A DNA stretch of 46,932 nucleotides from JAMIFV01 sp035906055 (GCA_035906055.1 JAMIFV010000020.1:1-46932); one strand, 5' to 3'. Positions 8,253 to 16,323 are shown, numbered from the stretch's first letter. The notes: generated from the letters alone by a model not told the origin. Made by a program: numbers and translations.

Positions 8253-9470
8253 ATGAGACGAGTGCGCCTTTTTATCCATCCGTATGTTGTTGATACTGAA
8301 AATCATAGGGCAGCCGCGCTCGATCTTGACTTTATTGTCCGTATTCATGCTATTGCGCTAATTGCTGACTTGTTTATCTCCTGCGGAAATTATTTCCCCG
8401 GCATAAGTTCTTATCGGCCTTATCCGATTGTCGCTTTTCTTCAGGATGTGCCCGTTAGCCTGAATTGGGCGGTATTACTGGCCTGCTTTCTTGCTGCCGC
8501 ATGCATGGTTGTCCGACCGGGACTAAAAGCGCCATTAATATGTATCCTGATATGCTTTGCTTATTGGATTATGCAGGATCTCAATCGCCTGCTGGCCTAT
8601 AACTACTTACTGTGTTTTACGCTTCTGATAGTGCTATTGGGTAAAAACAACAGGGAATCATGCTTAAATGCGCTACGCATTATGATAGCAGGTTTTTATT
8701 TCTGGGCAGGTTTCTACAAAATAAATAAAAGCTTCTGGTTAGATACGGCGCCATGGTTTTTTTCGCCTATATATGAAATTTCTTACCTTCCCCCTTATTC
8801 ATTGGCCGATAATTTCGCCTTCGCGATTATATTCATCACTCCGTTTTTAGAAGCCTCAATCGGCATTCTGATGCTTTTTTCCAAATACCGCCTTTTGGGA
8901 ACCGTTCTGGCATTCCTTATGATGTTGGCTATACTGCTTTGCCTTGGACCGATTGGGCATAATACGGATGCGGGGGCCTGGCCATGGAACGTGCAACTGT
9001 TTCTGCTGGACCTCAGGCTATTTTATGGATTAGCGCACAGCAACAACGTGTTGCCGCTGCCCCGCAATACGCTTGTCTCATTTAGTATTATACTTTTCGG
9101 CATTATTCCTGCAATGGGAATATATGCACAGGCAGGGGCAGAAAAAATAGGGTTCAAGCTATATTCCGGTAATCGTATGGAAGCAGGTGTGTTCTTTCCT
9201 CATAATGAGACTTTCGTCAAACTCCCGGCTCATCTTTCAACGATTATTAAGCCTGATCAGCAGGGTAACAAGAAATGGCTCAATATCAACGAATGGCAGG
9301 AAAAAGAGTTCCGCGCTCCCCCTTATCCTTCGGTTCAGGCTTATAAAACAGGTGCATCGGCGTTGTGTGAACTTCTGGATTATCCAGAAGCCGCCCAACT
9401 CTATATATCCCACCCTGCCCCGTTTTACAGCCTGCAACGGCACTTTGCATCACAACGCCTCTGTAATTAG
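8253..9470 (+). CDS. Polytopic membrane protein, HTTM/DoxX-like
   Basis: This 405-residue protein has roughly seven to nine hydrophobic helices between residues 25 and 300 and a soluble C-terminal part of about 110 residues. The FYFWAGFYKINKSFWLDTAPWFFSP segment recalls HTTM/DoxX/MauE-type four-helix membrane domains, some of which are vitamin-K-carboxylase relatives. No catalytic residues can be assigned with confidence. It starts 66 bases after the methyltransferase on the same strand, so the two are likely an operon. The end converges with the third QueC-like gene. It may export, or act on, the product of the cluster at the membrane; that is inference. Confidence 0.55.
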   Translation: MRRVRLFIHPYVVDTENHRAAALDLDFIVRIHAIALIADLFISCGNYFPGISSYRPYPIVAFLQDVPVSLNWAVLLACFLAAACMVVRPGLKAPLICILICFAYWIMQDLNRLLAYNYLLCFTLLIVLLGKNNRESCLNALRIMIAGFYFWAGFYKINKSFWLDTAPWFFSPIYEISYLPPYSLADNFAFAIIFITPFLEASIGILMLFSKYRLLGTVLAFLMMLAILLCLGPIGHNTDAGAWPWNVQLFLLDLRLFYGLAHSNNVLPLPRNTLVSFSIILFGIIPAMGIYAQAGAEKIGFKLYSGNRMEAGVFFPHNETFVKLPAHLSTIIKPDQQGNKKWLNINEWQEKEFRAPPYPSVQAYKTGASALCELLDYPEAAQLYISHPAPFYSLQRHFASQRLCN

Positions 9471-9548
9471 GCCCACGTCGTGATGGTATGGAATGATTTT
9501 AAACCGCTCGTGTTCTTTTTACCAGCCCTCTGAGTGCCACGCATGCGC

Positions 9549-10430
9549 TCACAAAGAGCTAGCTCGCGTGGCCTGCATCTTTTTTTCATATCGCAGGCGC
9601 ATCAACATTTCACAATTCTGGCACGCACCGCAGCGGAACACATTATTGTTGTCGTCATGCCTCGGATAAAGGCACCGCCATTTTTCAGCCGCCTGCTCGA
9701 AAGAGAGCGTGGGATCATATTCAACCTGCAAGGCTGGCGGAAGGCCGTTCAGGCGGTAATGCTCCGACAGGTTGCGCACCCTTTGATGCGCTTCGCATGC
9801 GTGGCAGGTGCCGCACTGGCGCACGCTGCCGTCCTCGGCATAGACAGGACTCCTGCATGACCATGTAAGCCCGGCCAGTTCCCTGGGAATGGACTCATAC
9901 AGGTCAAACTTCAGGAAGTTCAGCACCGGCATGACCCATAACGGCTTTTTCAAGAGACTGGAATACGATGCAGCGTGCACTGCACCTGCATCCGCATATT
10001 CATAGATCGGCCCCCTTAAATGCGCCGTCCAGACCATGTCCATGGTATTGCCCAGCGACTTATTGAGGCGCCCTGCCATGAACATGATAACGGACGCATC
10101 CGGCCCCACCCCTGTAGAGGAGCCCAGCATCATCTCATAGGTGGAGGTGGAATATTCGAACGATCGGTAATGCTGCAGCAGGTAACGCGCACATTTTTCC
10201 ATCGCGGCTTTTTCTGCCTTGGCTCGATTTTCCTTATTTATTATCTCGACGAAATGCGCGTGCACCCTGTGTTTTGTATGCTGCAAAACGTTTGCAAGCA
10301 TCGCTACACTGTCCAACCCGCCGGAAACCATAACCAGCGAATAGGTACTGTCTTCAGGATACATCCCGGAATAGTATTTACACATGCTGGTGATGCTGTT
10401 TTTTACAGCGGCATTATTTGGATAAAACAT
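9549..10430 (-). CDS. QueC-like PP-loop ATPase with tandem zinc knuckles, third paralogue
   Basis: This 293-residue protein starts MFYPNN and has SGGLDS at 36-41. It carries two zinc knuckles: C192, C206, C209, C212 and C253, C267, C270, C273. Both have the same C-x13-C-x2-C-x2-C spacing, so the C-terminal half looks like an internal duplication of the QueC zinc site. It is closest in layout to the 5896-6762 paralogue. It is transcribed towards the membrane-protein gene and away from purC. An AATACTACCG...CGGTAGTATT inverted repeat lies in the intergenic region shared with purC. Confidence 0.82.
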   Translation of the reverse strand: MFYPNNAAVKNSITSMCKYYSGMYPEDSTYSLVMVSGGLDSVAMLANVLQHTKHRVHAHFVEIINKENRAKAEKAAMEKCARYLLQHYRSFEYSTSTYEMMLGSSTGVGPDASVIMFMAGRLNKSLGNTMDMVWTAHLRGPIYEYADAGAVHAASYSSLLKKPLWVMPVLNFLKFDLYESIPRELAGLTWSCRSPVYAEDGSVRQCGTCHACEAHQRVRNLSEHYRLNGLPPALQVEYDPTLSFEQAAEKWRCLYPRHDDNNNVFRCGACQNCEMLMRLRYEKKMQATRASSL

Positions 10431-10509
10431 TGATTGTCCTTCAGAGCTGGTAAGCAGAACCTGAGCGGCTCGTATCTTCCTGTAATAACGCGCTTTTGTA
10501 CATCAAAAA

Positions 10510-10566
10510 AATACTACCGTAGTACTTGTGTTCGCGGGCTTTTCTACTATCATGCCCGGTAGTATT
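10510..10566. promoter_or_regulatory. Inverted repeat between QueC-like gene and purC
   Basis: AATACTACCG (10510-10519) and CGGTAGTATT (10557-10566) are perfect 10-base inverted arms separated by 37 bases. The left arm is part of a tight palindrome, TACTACCGTAGTA (10512-10524). A related pair (TACTACC at 12805-12811, GGTAGTG at 12833-12839) occurs upstream of the reverse-strand gene at 12099-12758. Sites repeated upstream of divergent genes suggest an operator for one regulator, which is not identified. Confidence 0.4.
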
Positions 10567-10643
10567 ATTTTCCCCTTCCCTTTTTTACGGTCTAGACTAT
10601 GAAGGACATCTACCTGTCATCCAAACGAACCGCAAGAAGAACT

Positions 10644-11447
10644 ATGAACCGCCGCGTCCCCCTCTACGAAGGCAAAGCAAAACAGCTTTTTGAAGGCCCG
10701 GAACCGGGCACGCTGATCCAGCATTTTAAAGATGACGCCACGGCATTCAACAATGCCAAAAAAGGCACCATCAACGGCAAGGGCGTGCTCAACAACCGCA
10801 TCTCCGAATATATCATGCTGCGCCTCACCGAGATCGGCATCCCCAACCACTTCATCCGCACGTTGAACATGCGCGAACAGCTGGTGAAAGCGGTGGAGAT
10901 CATTCCGCTTGAAGTGATCGTGCGCAACATCGCCGCAGGCAGCTTCTCGCAGCGCTTCGGTGTTGATGAAGGGGCGCAGCTGCCCTACCCCATTATTGAG
11001 TTCTGCCTCAAGAACGACAAGCTTAACGACCCCATCGTAGCGCCCGAGATCATCGTGGCGTTCCAGTGGGCGCAGCCCGGTGAACTGGAAGAGATCACGT
11101 CCATGGCGCTGCGCATCAACGATTTCCTGAGCGGCCTGTTCCTCGGCCTCGGCATCAAGCTGGTGGACTTCAAGATCGAATTCGGCCGCCATTTTGAAGG
11201 CAACACCGTGCAGGTGATCCTCGCCGACGAGATCAGCCCCGACTGCTGCCGCCTGTGGGACACCAAGACCGGCGAGAAAATGGACAAGGACCGCTTCCGC
11301 CGCGACATGGGCAAAGTGGAAGAAGCCTACCGCGAAGTAGCCCGCCGCCTTGGCGTGCTGCCCGGCGAGAGCGAGCATTCCATAAAACCGGCAGCTCAAA
11401 AGGCCGTGGTTAAACTGAGCAGCCTGAAAGGTAAAAAGAAGAAGTAG
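10644..11447 (+). CDS. purC: Phosphoribosylaminoimidazole-succinocarboxamide (SAICAR) synthase
   Basis: This 267-residue PurC catalyses CAIR + aspartate + ATP to SAICAR in de novo purine synthesis. Family landmarks are YEGKAKQLFEG near the N-terminus, FKDDATAFN, KKGTINGKGVLNNRISE, the PLEVIVRNIAAGS segment and LVDFKIEFGR, then DEISPDCCRLWD (metal and substrate site). An in-frame ATG at 10599 would add 15 residues that are not typical of the family. The start at 10644 (MNRRVPLYEGKAK) matches relatives and has an AAGAAG ribosome-binding stretch. The C-terminus carries a short Lys-rich tail. A pseudogene separates it from purS. Confidence 0.95.
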   Translation: MNRRVPLYEGKAKQLFEGPEPGTLIQHFKDDATAFNNAKKGTINGKGVLNNRISEYIMLRLTEIGIPNHFIRTLNMREQLVKAVEIIPLEVIVRNIAAGSFSQRFGVDEGAQLPYPIIEFCLKNDKLNDPIVAPEIIVAFQWAQPGELEEITSMALRINDFLSGLFLGLGIKLVDFKIEFGRHFEGNTVQVILADEISPDCCRLWDTKTGEKMDKDRFRRDMGKVEEAYREVARRLGVLPGESEHSIKPAAQKAVVKLSSLKGKKKK

Positions 11448-11471
11448 GGCGAGAAGACGAGATAACGAAAT

Positions 11472-11668
11472 ATGAAGTATGGTAGTTATAGAGAGTTATC
11501 TGTCTGGCAAAAAAGGTTAGCGCTGCAGGGGAATTGGAAACATAGTTAATTCTGGCAGGTGAATTGGAATTTATTACTACCGAAACCCTCGCGCCCCTGC
11601 TTATGGAATTGACGGAAATAGTAAAAATGTTACATGTTATGATTCGCAATCTAAAAACTGCCGCCTGA
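11472..11668 (+). pseudogene. Remnant of four-helix-bundle (23S rRNA intervening-sequence protein type) gene
   Basis: From the ATG at 11472 the first frame reads MKYGSYRELSVWQK, the classic start of four-helix-bundle/S23-type proteins, then terminates at 11547-11549. A second frame from about 11552 reads LAGELEFITTETLAPLLMEL followed by TEIVKMLHVMIRNLK and stops at 11666-11668; this matches the last helix of the same family. The central part, about 60 residues in intact members, is missing. The break lies between near-identical direct repeats, GCAGG-N-GAATTGGAA at 11525-11539 and 11555-11569, suggesting a slip or recombination event. Intact members are about 120 residues. Confidence 0.75.
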
Positions 11669-11712
11669 CTTTCTTTCGACTTCTCGCAATCTCGTTTCTC
11701 GGACTCTACATT

Positions 11713-11955
11713 ATGAAAGCAAAAATTCACGTAACCCTTAAGAACGGCGTTCTCGACCCGCAGGGAAAAGCCATCACCACGGCGCTGCACCACCTTGGCT
11801 TCAGGGAGATTACCGATGCCCGTCAGGGAAAATACATCGAAGTGGACTTCCCCGCAGGCACCGACAAGAAAAAGGCGACTGAGGACGCCGACGCCATGTG
11901 CAAGAAGCTGCTCGCCAATACGGTGATCGAAAATTATAAATTCGAGATTGAGTAG
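11713..11955 (+). CDS. purS: Phosphoribosylformylglycinamidine synthase subunit PurS
   Basis: This 80-residue small subunit of the three-part FGAM synthase (PurS-PurQ-PurL) helps channel ammonia from PurQ to PurL. It shows the typical KAKIHVTLKNGVLDPQGKAI start, the HLGF segment and the closing TVIENYKFEIE strand. The length is normal for the family. It follows the four-helix-bundle remnant and is separated from purQ by about 1.2 kb holding a repeat, a terminator and a reverse-strand gene, so it cannot share a simple transcript with purQ-purL. Confidence 0.93.
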   Translation: MKAKIHVTLKNGVLDPQGKAITTALHHLGFREITDARQGKYIEVDFPAGTDKKKATEDADAMCKKLLANTVIENYKFEIE

Positions 11956-11966
11956 ATTATCTATTT

Positions 11967-12032
11967 GTCATTCCGGCGGAAGCCGGAGTCCAGTTCTTAC
12001 TTTTTCTGGATACCGACTTTCGTCGGTATGAC
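11967..12032. repeat. REP-like palindromic element with two inner hairpins
   Basis: The element is bounded by GTCAT (11967-11971) and ATGAC (12028-12032). It holds two hairpins, TCCGGC-GGAA-GCCGGA (11972-11987) and ATACCGAC-TTTC-GTCGGTAT (12010-12029). The inner TCCAG/CTGGA pair (11989-11993 with 12006-12010) would close a Y-shaped structure. Elements of the GTCATTCC...CCAG...CTGG...ATGAC type are dispersed repeats in many proteobacteria. It lies just after purS. Confidence 0.65.
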
Positions 12033-12048
12033 GTTTCCTGGAAGACAT

Positions 12049-12080
12049 AAAAAAAGGAAGCCCTGAGGCTTCCTTTTTTT
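12049..12080. terminator. Bidirectional rho-independent terminator
   Basis: The stem GGAAGCC (12056-12062) pairs with GGCTTCC (12067-12073) around a CTGA loop. It is flanked by an A-run on the left and TTTTTTT on the right, so it can terminate purS transcripts and those of the convergent gene at 12099-12758. The same stem sequence recurs at 23353-23370. Confidence 0.88.
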
Positions 12081-12098
12081 ATAATGTACAAAACTAAC

Positions 12099-12758
12099 TT
12101 AGATCGAAGCACCGGCAGCTGGAGCAGATGCATTCATTGCCCGGCGAGCTACTTCTTTAGCAAGGAAGCCCTTAGCAGGACCCGCTACGTTCAATGCGAT
12201 ACCTAAGGCTACAGCTCCACCGATAGCAACCAACGCCCCCTTTAGGAAGCCCGTTTTCTTTTCCTTGCTACCATCGGCCTTTTCCACTTCCTTACCAGGC
12301 AGTGCCATGCCCACTCCTGCAATAGCCGCTCCCAACAGAGCAGTCTTAACAGGATTATCATGCGCCGCAGCTACCACTTTGGTAACCTTAGTAACAGATT
12401 CCCATGCTTTTTTAACACCTGCGGATTCGGCTTCAAATACCTTTGCATATTCAGCCTTGTGCCCGTCATCCTTCAAGCGGCCAGTGATCTTTTCCCGTAG
12501 CGCTTTCAAACCTTCATCTAAGGTCTTCTGAGCGGCAACGCGAGCTTCTTCAGCTACATTTTCACCAGAAGTTGCCTTTGTGTAGGCTTCCTGCAGCTTG
12601 GCAGCGCCACGCACTTCCTCACCTACATAACCCCTAAGCAGCATAGGGTTTGCGGGCTTTACAACATCCGTAGTTTTCGCTGCGGCTGCACCTGCTGCAT
12701 CAGCTACAGGAGGAGGAGCACCACCTTCTGTTCCGGGGGGGGTAGGTTGATCAGTCAT
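12099..12758 (-). CDS. Hypothetical protein, Ala-rich with two glycine-rich hydrophobic segments
   Basis: I do not recognise this 219-residue protein. It has a Pro/Ala-rich disordered N-terminus (to about residue 35), a charged helical middle (about 45-135), a short hydrophobic glycine-zipper-like segment (ALLGAAIAGVGMALPG, about 141-156), a Lys/Glu linker and a second hydrophobic stretch (GALVAIGGAVALGIALNVAG, about 174-193). It may associate with membranes. Start ATG 12758 has a strong GAGGAGA. It sits on the reverse strand between purS and purQ. The protein at 33465-34094 has a similar plan but no clear sequence identity. Confidence 0.6.
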   Translation of the reverse strand: MTDQPTPPGTEGGAPPPVADAAGAAAAKTTDVVKPANPMLLRGYVGEEVRGAAKLQEAYTKATSGENVAEEARVAAQKTLDEGLKALREKITGRLKDDGHKAEYAKVFEAESAGVKKAWESVTKVTKVVAAAHDNPVKTALLGAAIAGVGMALPGKEVEKADGSKEKKTGFLKGALVAIGGAVALGIALNVAGPAKGFLAKEVARRAMNASAPAAGASI

Positions 12759-13170
12759 GCTCGTCTCCTCGTATCAGTATGCTCAGTTAAGCAATATTAT
12801 TCAGTACTACCTTTATAACATACAAATATGCCGGTAGTGTTACAATTATGTTAAAATTTCATGACGATACTGTCGCAATTGCGAATGATTCTTTTCTGAT
12901 CCCCAATGCACGCCTGCAGGAATAGTTGCTGTAAATCATGCAATTACGGAATATTTCTCTAAAACCCCTTAATAACCGGGCGGCCTACACCCAAACAGGG
13001 GCAATGCAATTTCGGTATAGTCACTTCTGCCATTACCTGCCAAGCAATAGCGGGCGCAGGGCATGTACCGATTTCATCTGGGGAAGAAAACTGTGAAAAA
13101 TCAGTTGCAGAAAACCTCACCTACTTTATGTATAGCTATAATCCAACTTCGGTAAGGTAAAACCTGAATT
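12759..13170. other. Long intergenic region upstream of purQ
   Basis: No convincing coding frame is present. It contains the TACTACC/GGTAGTG inverted pair (12805-12839) near the start of the reverse-strand gene. Near purQ it has a TATAAT at 13137-13142 without a well-spaced -35, and an AAGG ribosome-binding stretch. It therefore probably carries the separate promoter for purQ-purL; no riboswitch fold is recognised. Confidence 0.45.
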
Positions 13171-13851
13171 ATGCTTTCCTGTGTCATTGTTTTTCCCGGC
13201 TCCAACTGCGACCGCGACGCTTTCACCGCCCTCAAGAATGCAGGCTGCAACCCGCAGATGGTCTGGCATGGCGACTCAAGCCTTCCCAAATGCGACCTTG
13301 TGGTGATTCCCGGCGGTTTCTCTTATGGCGACTACCTGCGCTCCGGCGCAATGGCCGCGCAGTCCCCCATCATGAAGGAAGTGGTGGCGCATGCCGACAA
13401 GGGCGGCAAGGTGCTGGGCATCTGCAACGGCTTCCAGATACTGACCGAATCGGGCCTGCTTCCCGGCACGCTGATGCGCAATGCCTCGCTTAAATTCGTT
13501 TGCAGGGACGTATTTCTGCGCGTGGAAAACAATGAGGCTCCCTTTACATCCAGCTACCAGAAGGGACAGGTTGTAAACATCCCCATCGCGCATCATGACG
13601 GTAATTACTACGCCGATCCCAATACCCTCAAGGGGATGGAAGTGCATAACCAGGTGGCATTCCGTTACTGCGACGATAAAGGCGCCACCACGCCGGAAGC
13701 CAACCCTAACGGCTCGCTCAGCAGCATCGCGGGCATATACAACATTTCCAAGAACGTGCTGGGCATGATGCCCCACCCTGAACGCCATGCGGATATCTTC
13801 ACCGGCGGCACGGACGGGCTGGGCGTATTCAAGAGCCTGATGGCCGCATGA
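13171..13851 (+). CDS. purQ: Phosphoribosylformylglycinamidine synthase glutaminase subunit PurQ
   Basis: This 226-residue class I glutamine amidotransferase supplies ammonia to PurL for FGAR to FGAM conversion. The nucleophile is C85 in VLGICNGFQIL, and the His/Glu pair is H202/E204 in PHPERHAD. The N-terminal FPGSNCDRD and the GGFSYGDYLRSGAMA oxyanion region are typical. It is followed by purL after 32 bases, consistent with co-transcription. It is separated from purS by the reverse-strand insertion. Confidence 0.95.
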   Translation: MLSCVIVFPGSNCDRDAFTALKNAGCNPQMVWHGDSSLPKCDLVVIPGGFSYGDYLRSGAMAAQSPIMKEVVAHADKGGKVLGICNGFQILTESGLLPGTLMRNASLKFVCRDVFLRVENNEAPFTSSYQKGQVVNIPIAHHDGNYYADPNTLKGMEVHNQVAFRYCDDKGATTPEANPNGSLSSIAGIYNISKNVLGMMPHPERHADIFTGGTDGLGVFKSLMAA

Positions 13852-13883
13852 AACCAACAACTACCTACTAAGCATTAGCACCC

Positions 13884-16124
13884 ATGAAAAAGAACTCCGC
13901 CGCAGCCAAGCCCGCCATCACTCCCGCCATCGTCTCCGAACACGGACTGACCAGCGAGGAGTATGAAAAGATCCTCGCCATCATGGGCCGTGAGCCCAAC
14001 CTCACGGAGCTGGGCATATTCTCCGTGATGTGGAGTGAACATTGCTCTTACAAGACCACGCGCAAATGGCTTGGCATACTGCCCACCAAGGCTGCGCACG
14101 TCATCTGCGGCCCCGGCGAGAACGCCGGTGTTATCGACATCGGCGACGGCCAGGCCGCCATTTTTAAAATGGAGTCGCACAATCATCCCTCTTATATCGA
14201 ACCCTATCAGGGCGCGGCGACGGGCGTTGGCGGCATACTGCGTGACGTGTTCACCATGGGCGCGCGCCCCATCGCCAACATGAACGCGCTGCGCTTCGGT
14301 TCTCCCGACCACCCCAAAACCAGGCACCTGCTTGCAGGCGTGGTCTCCGGCATCGGCGGTTACGGCAACTGCGTGGGCGTTCCCACCGTGGGCGGCGAAT
14401 GCACGTTCCACCCTTCTTATAACGGCAACATCCTCGTCAACGCGATGACGGTGGGCATTGCCAGCACCGACAAGATTTTCTATTCCGCCGCCGCAGGCAT
14501 CGGCAATCAGGTGGTATATGTCGGCTCCAAGACCGGGCGCGACGGCATCCATGGCGCCACCATGGCCTCTGCCGAATTCGGCGCTGACTCTGAAGAAAAG
14601 CGCCCCACCGTGCAGGTGGGTGACCCCTTCACCGAAAAGCTGCTCATTGAAGCCTGCTTAGAACTGATGAATACCGACGCCATCGTGGCCATTCAGGATA
14701 TGGGCGCGGCGGGCCTCACCTCCTCCTCGCTGGAAATGGCGGGCAAAGGCGGCACCGGCATTGAGCTGGAACTTGATAAAGTGCCGATGCGCGAGGAAGG
14801 CATGAACGCTTATGAGATCATGCTATCCGAATCGCAGGAACGCATGCTGATGATCCTCAAGCCCGGCAAGGAAGAACTCGCCCGCAAGATATTCGAGAAG
14901 TGGGAACTGGCGTTCGCCGTTATCGGCAGGATCACCGACACGGGGCGCATCATCCTGAAGATGGACAATGAAGTGGTGGCCGACATGCCCGTGGCTCCCA
15001 TCAGCACCGATGCTCCCGTCTATGACCGCCCTTACACCCGTAAGACCAAAGGCGACAAACGCGCCACCAGCGCTGAACTGGGCCTTGCGCCCAACCCCAT
15101 CGGCCCCGATCTCAGGACGCTGCTTTCCTGCCCCGATATCGCCAGCAAGCGCTGGATCTGGGAACAGTACGACCACATGGTCATGACCGACACCGTAGCG
15201 CGCCCCGGCGGCGATGCCGCCATCGTGCGCGTGCACGGCACCCGGAAGGCGCTCGCCATCACTACCGACTGCACTCCGCGCTATTGCCTTGCCGACCCCA
15301 TTGAAGGCGGCAAACAGGCAGTGGCCGAAACATGGCGCAACCTTATCAGCGTAGGCGCCACGCCGCTGGCCATCACCAACTGCCTCAATTTCGGCAATCC
15401 CCAGAAACCTGACATCATGGGGCAGATTATCGGCTGCCTGCAGGGCATGAAAGCCGCCTGCGAGGCGCTTGACTATCCGGTGATCTCGGGCAACGTGTCG
15501 CTCTACAACGAAACCACGATCGGCACGCAGACCTCGGCCATCCAGCCCACCCCCGCCATCGGCGGCGTGGGCATACTTAAGGATGTGCAGAAAGCCATCG
15601 GCAACTGCTTTGCCAGAGAAGGCGAATCCATCATTATCATCGGTGAAACCAAGGGCCATCTGGGCGCATCGCTTTACCTGCGCGAAATCGCCAGGAAGGA
15701 AGAAGGCGGCGCTCCCCCGGTTGACCTCGCAGCCGAACGCCGGAACGGCGAATTTGTGCGCGGCCTTATCGAAAGCGGCAAGGTAACCGCCTGCCATGAC
15801 ATATCCGACGGCGGCCTGCTGCTTGCCGTTGCCGAAATGTGCCTGCCCGGCCGCGTCGGCGCCAGCATCACCCTGCCCGTTGCGCCCAACACGCTGCCGT
15901 TCGCCATGGCATTCGGCGAGGATCAGGCGCGCTATATCATCACTGTGCCTGCTTCCGAGAAGGAAGCATTGCTCGAACAGGCGCAGGAAAAGTTTGTTCC
16001 CGCCGCCCTGCTGGGCACTACCGGCGGCAAGTCCCTCAAGGTGCTTGGCCATCTGGAAGAGAATGTGGAAGATCTCCACAAGCTCAACCAGAAATGGCTT
16101 CCCGAGTACATGGAACAGACATAA
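13884..16124 (+). CDS. purL: Phosphoribosylformylglycinamidine synthase subunit PurL
   Basis: This 746-residue small-type PurL is the ATP-dependent synthetase subunit that works with PurS and PurQ. The length matches the Bacillus-type enzyme rather than the ~1300-residue fused form. Landmarks are FSVMWSEHCSYKTTRKWL near residues 45-62, FKMESHNHPS, GGIGGYGNCVGVPTVGGE, VQVGDPFTEKLLIEA, and the second AIRS-like half with TDCTPRYCLADPIEGGKQAV and SGNVSLYNET. A large reverse-strand open frame inside it is a codon-bias shadow. Confidence 0.96.
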   Translation: MKKNSAAAKPAITPAIVSEHGLTSEEYEKILAIMGREPNLTELGIFSVMWSEHCSYKTTRKWLGILPTKAAHVICGPGENAGVIDIGDGQAAIFKMESHNHPSYIEPYQGAATGVGGILRDVFTMGARPIANMNALRFGSPDHPKTRHLLAGVVSGIGGYGNCVGVPTVGGECTFHPSYNGNILVNAMTVGIASTDKIFYSAAAGIGNQVVYVGSKTGRDGIHGATMASAEFGADSEEKRPTVQVGDPFTEKLLIEACLELMNTDAIVAIQDMGAAGLTSSSLEMAGKGGTGIELELDKVPMREEGMNAYEIMLSESQERMLMILKPGKEELARKIFEKWELAFAVIGRITDTGRIILKMDNEVVADMPVAPISTDAPVYDRPYTRKTKGDKRATSAELGLAPNPIGPDLRTLLSCPDIASKRWIWEQYDHMVMTDTVARPGGDAAIVRVHGTRKALAITTDCTPRYCLADPIEGGKQAVAETWRNLISVGATPLAITNCLNFGNPQKPDIMGQIIGCLQGMKAACEALDYPVISGNVSLYNETTIGTQTSAIQPTPAIGGVGILKDVQKAIGNCFAREGESIIIIGETKGHLGASLYLREIARKEEGGAPPVDLAAERRNGEFVRGLIESGKVTACHDISDGGLLLAVAEMCLPGRVGASITLPVAPNTLPFAMAFGEDQARYIITVPASEKEALLEQAQEKFVPAALLGTTGGKSLKVLGHLEENVEDLHKLNQKWLPEYMEQT

Positions 16125-16323
16125 GCCCCCCCTGCCGATCAATAATCCGCATTTTGCAGTTTTTCCACCATGGCTGATGCCTGCCGTCTCAGTTCGCTTT
16201 GCTTTATTGCTAAATTATTGTAGAATAACAGCAGGATTCACGGTCTTGGTTACGGTGGGTGCGGCTGTCGCGTGCTATTTATGCGCGTGCGGCACGCCTT
16301 ATGCGTAGCCCCAGCAGGTAACA

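Noticed and set aside
376..10430. Standard queuosine/preQ0 operon
   Set aside because: No QueD, QueE or FolE is present, the radical SAM protein is not QueE-like in size or Cys spacing, and three diverged QueC-like copies would be redundant.
376..10430. Type IV CBASS or Qat defence system because of QueC-like genes
   Set aside because: No CD-NTase, TGT-like (Cap10), KAP ATPase or TatD gene is present in the neighbourhood.
13105..13142. Consensus sigma-70 promoter for purQ from TTGCAG and TATAAT
   Set aside because: The spacing is about 26 bases, too long for a standard promoter; only the -10-like element is noted.
14823..16142. 439-codon reverse-strand open frame inside purL
   Set aside because: PurL is unambiguous. 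The antisense frame arises from high-GC third positions and yields a low-complexity Gly/His/Ala protein.
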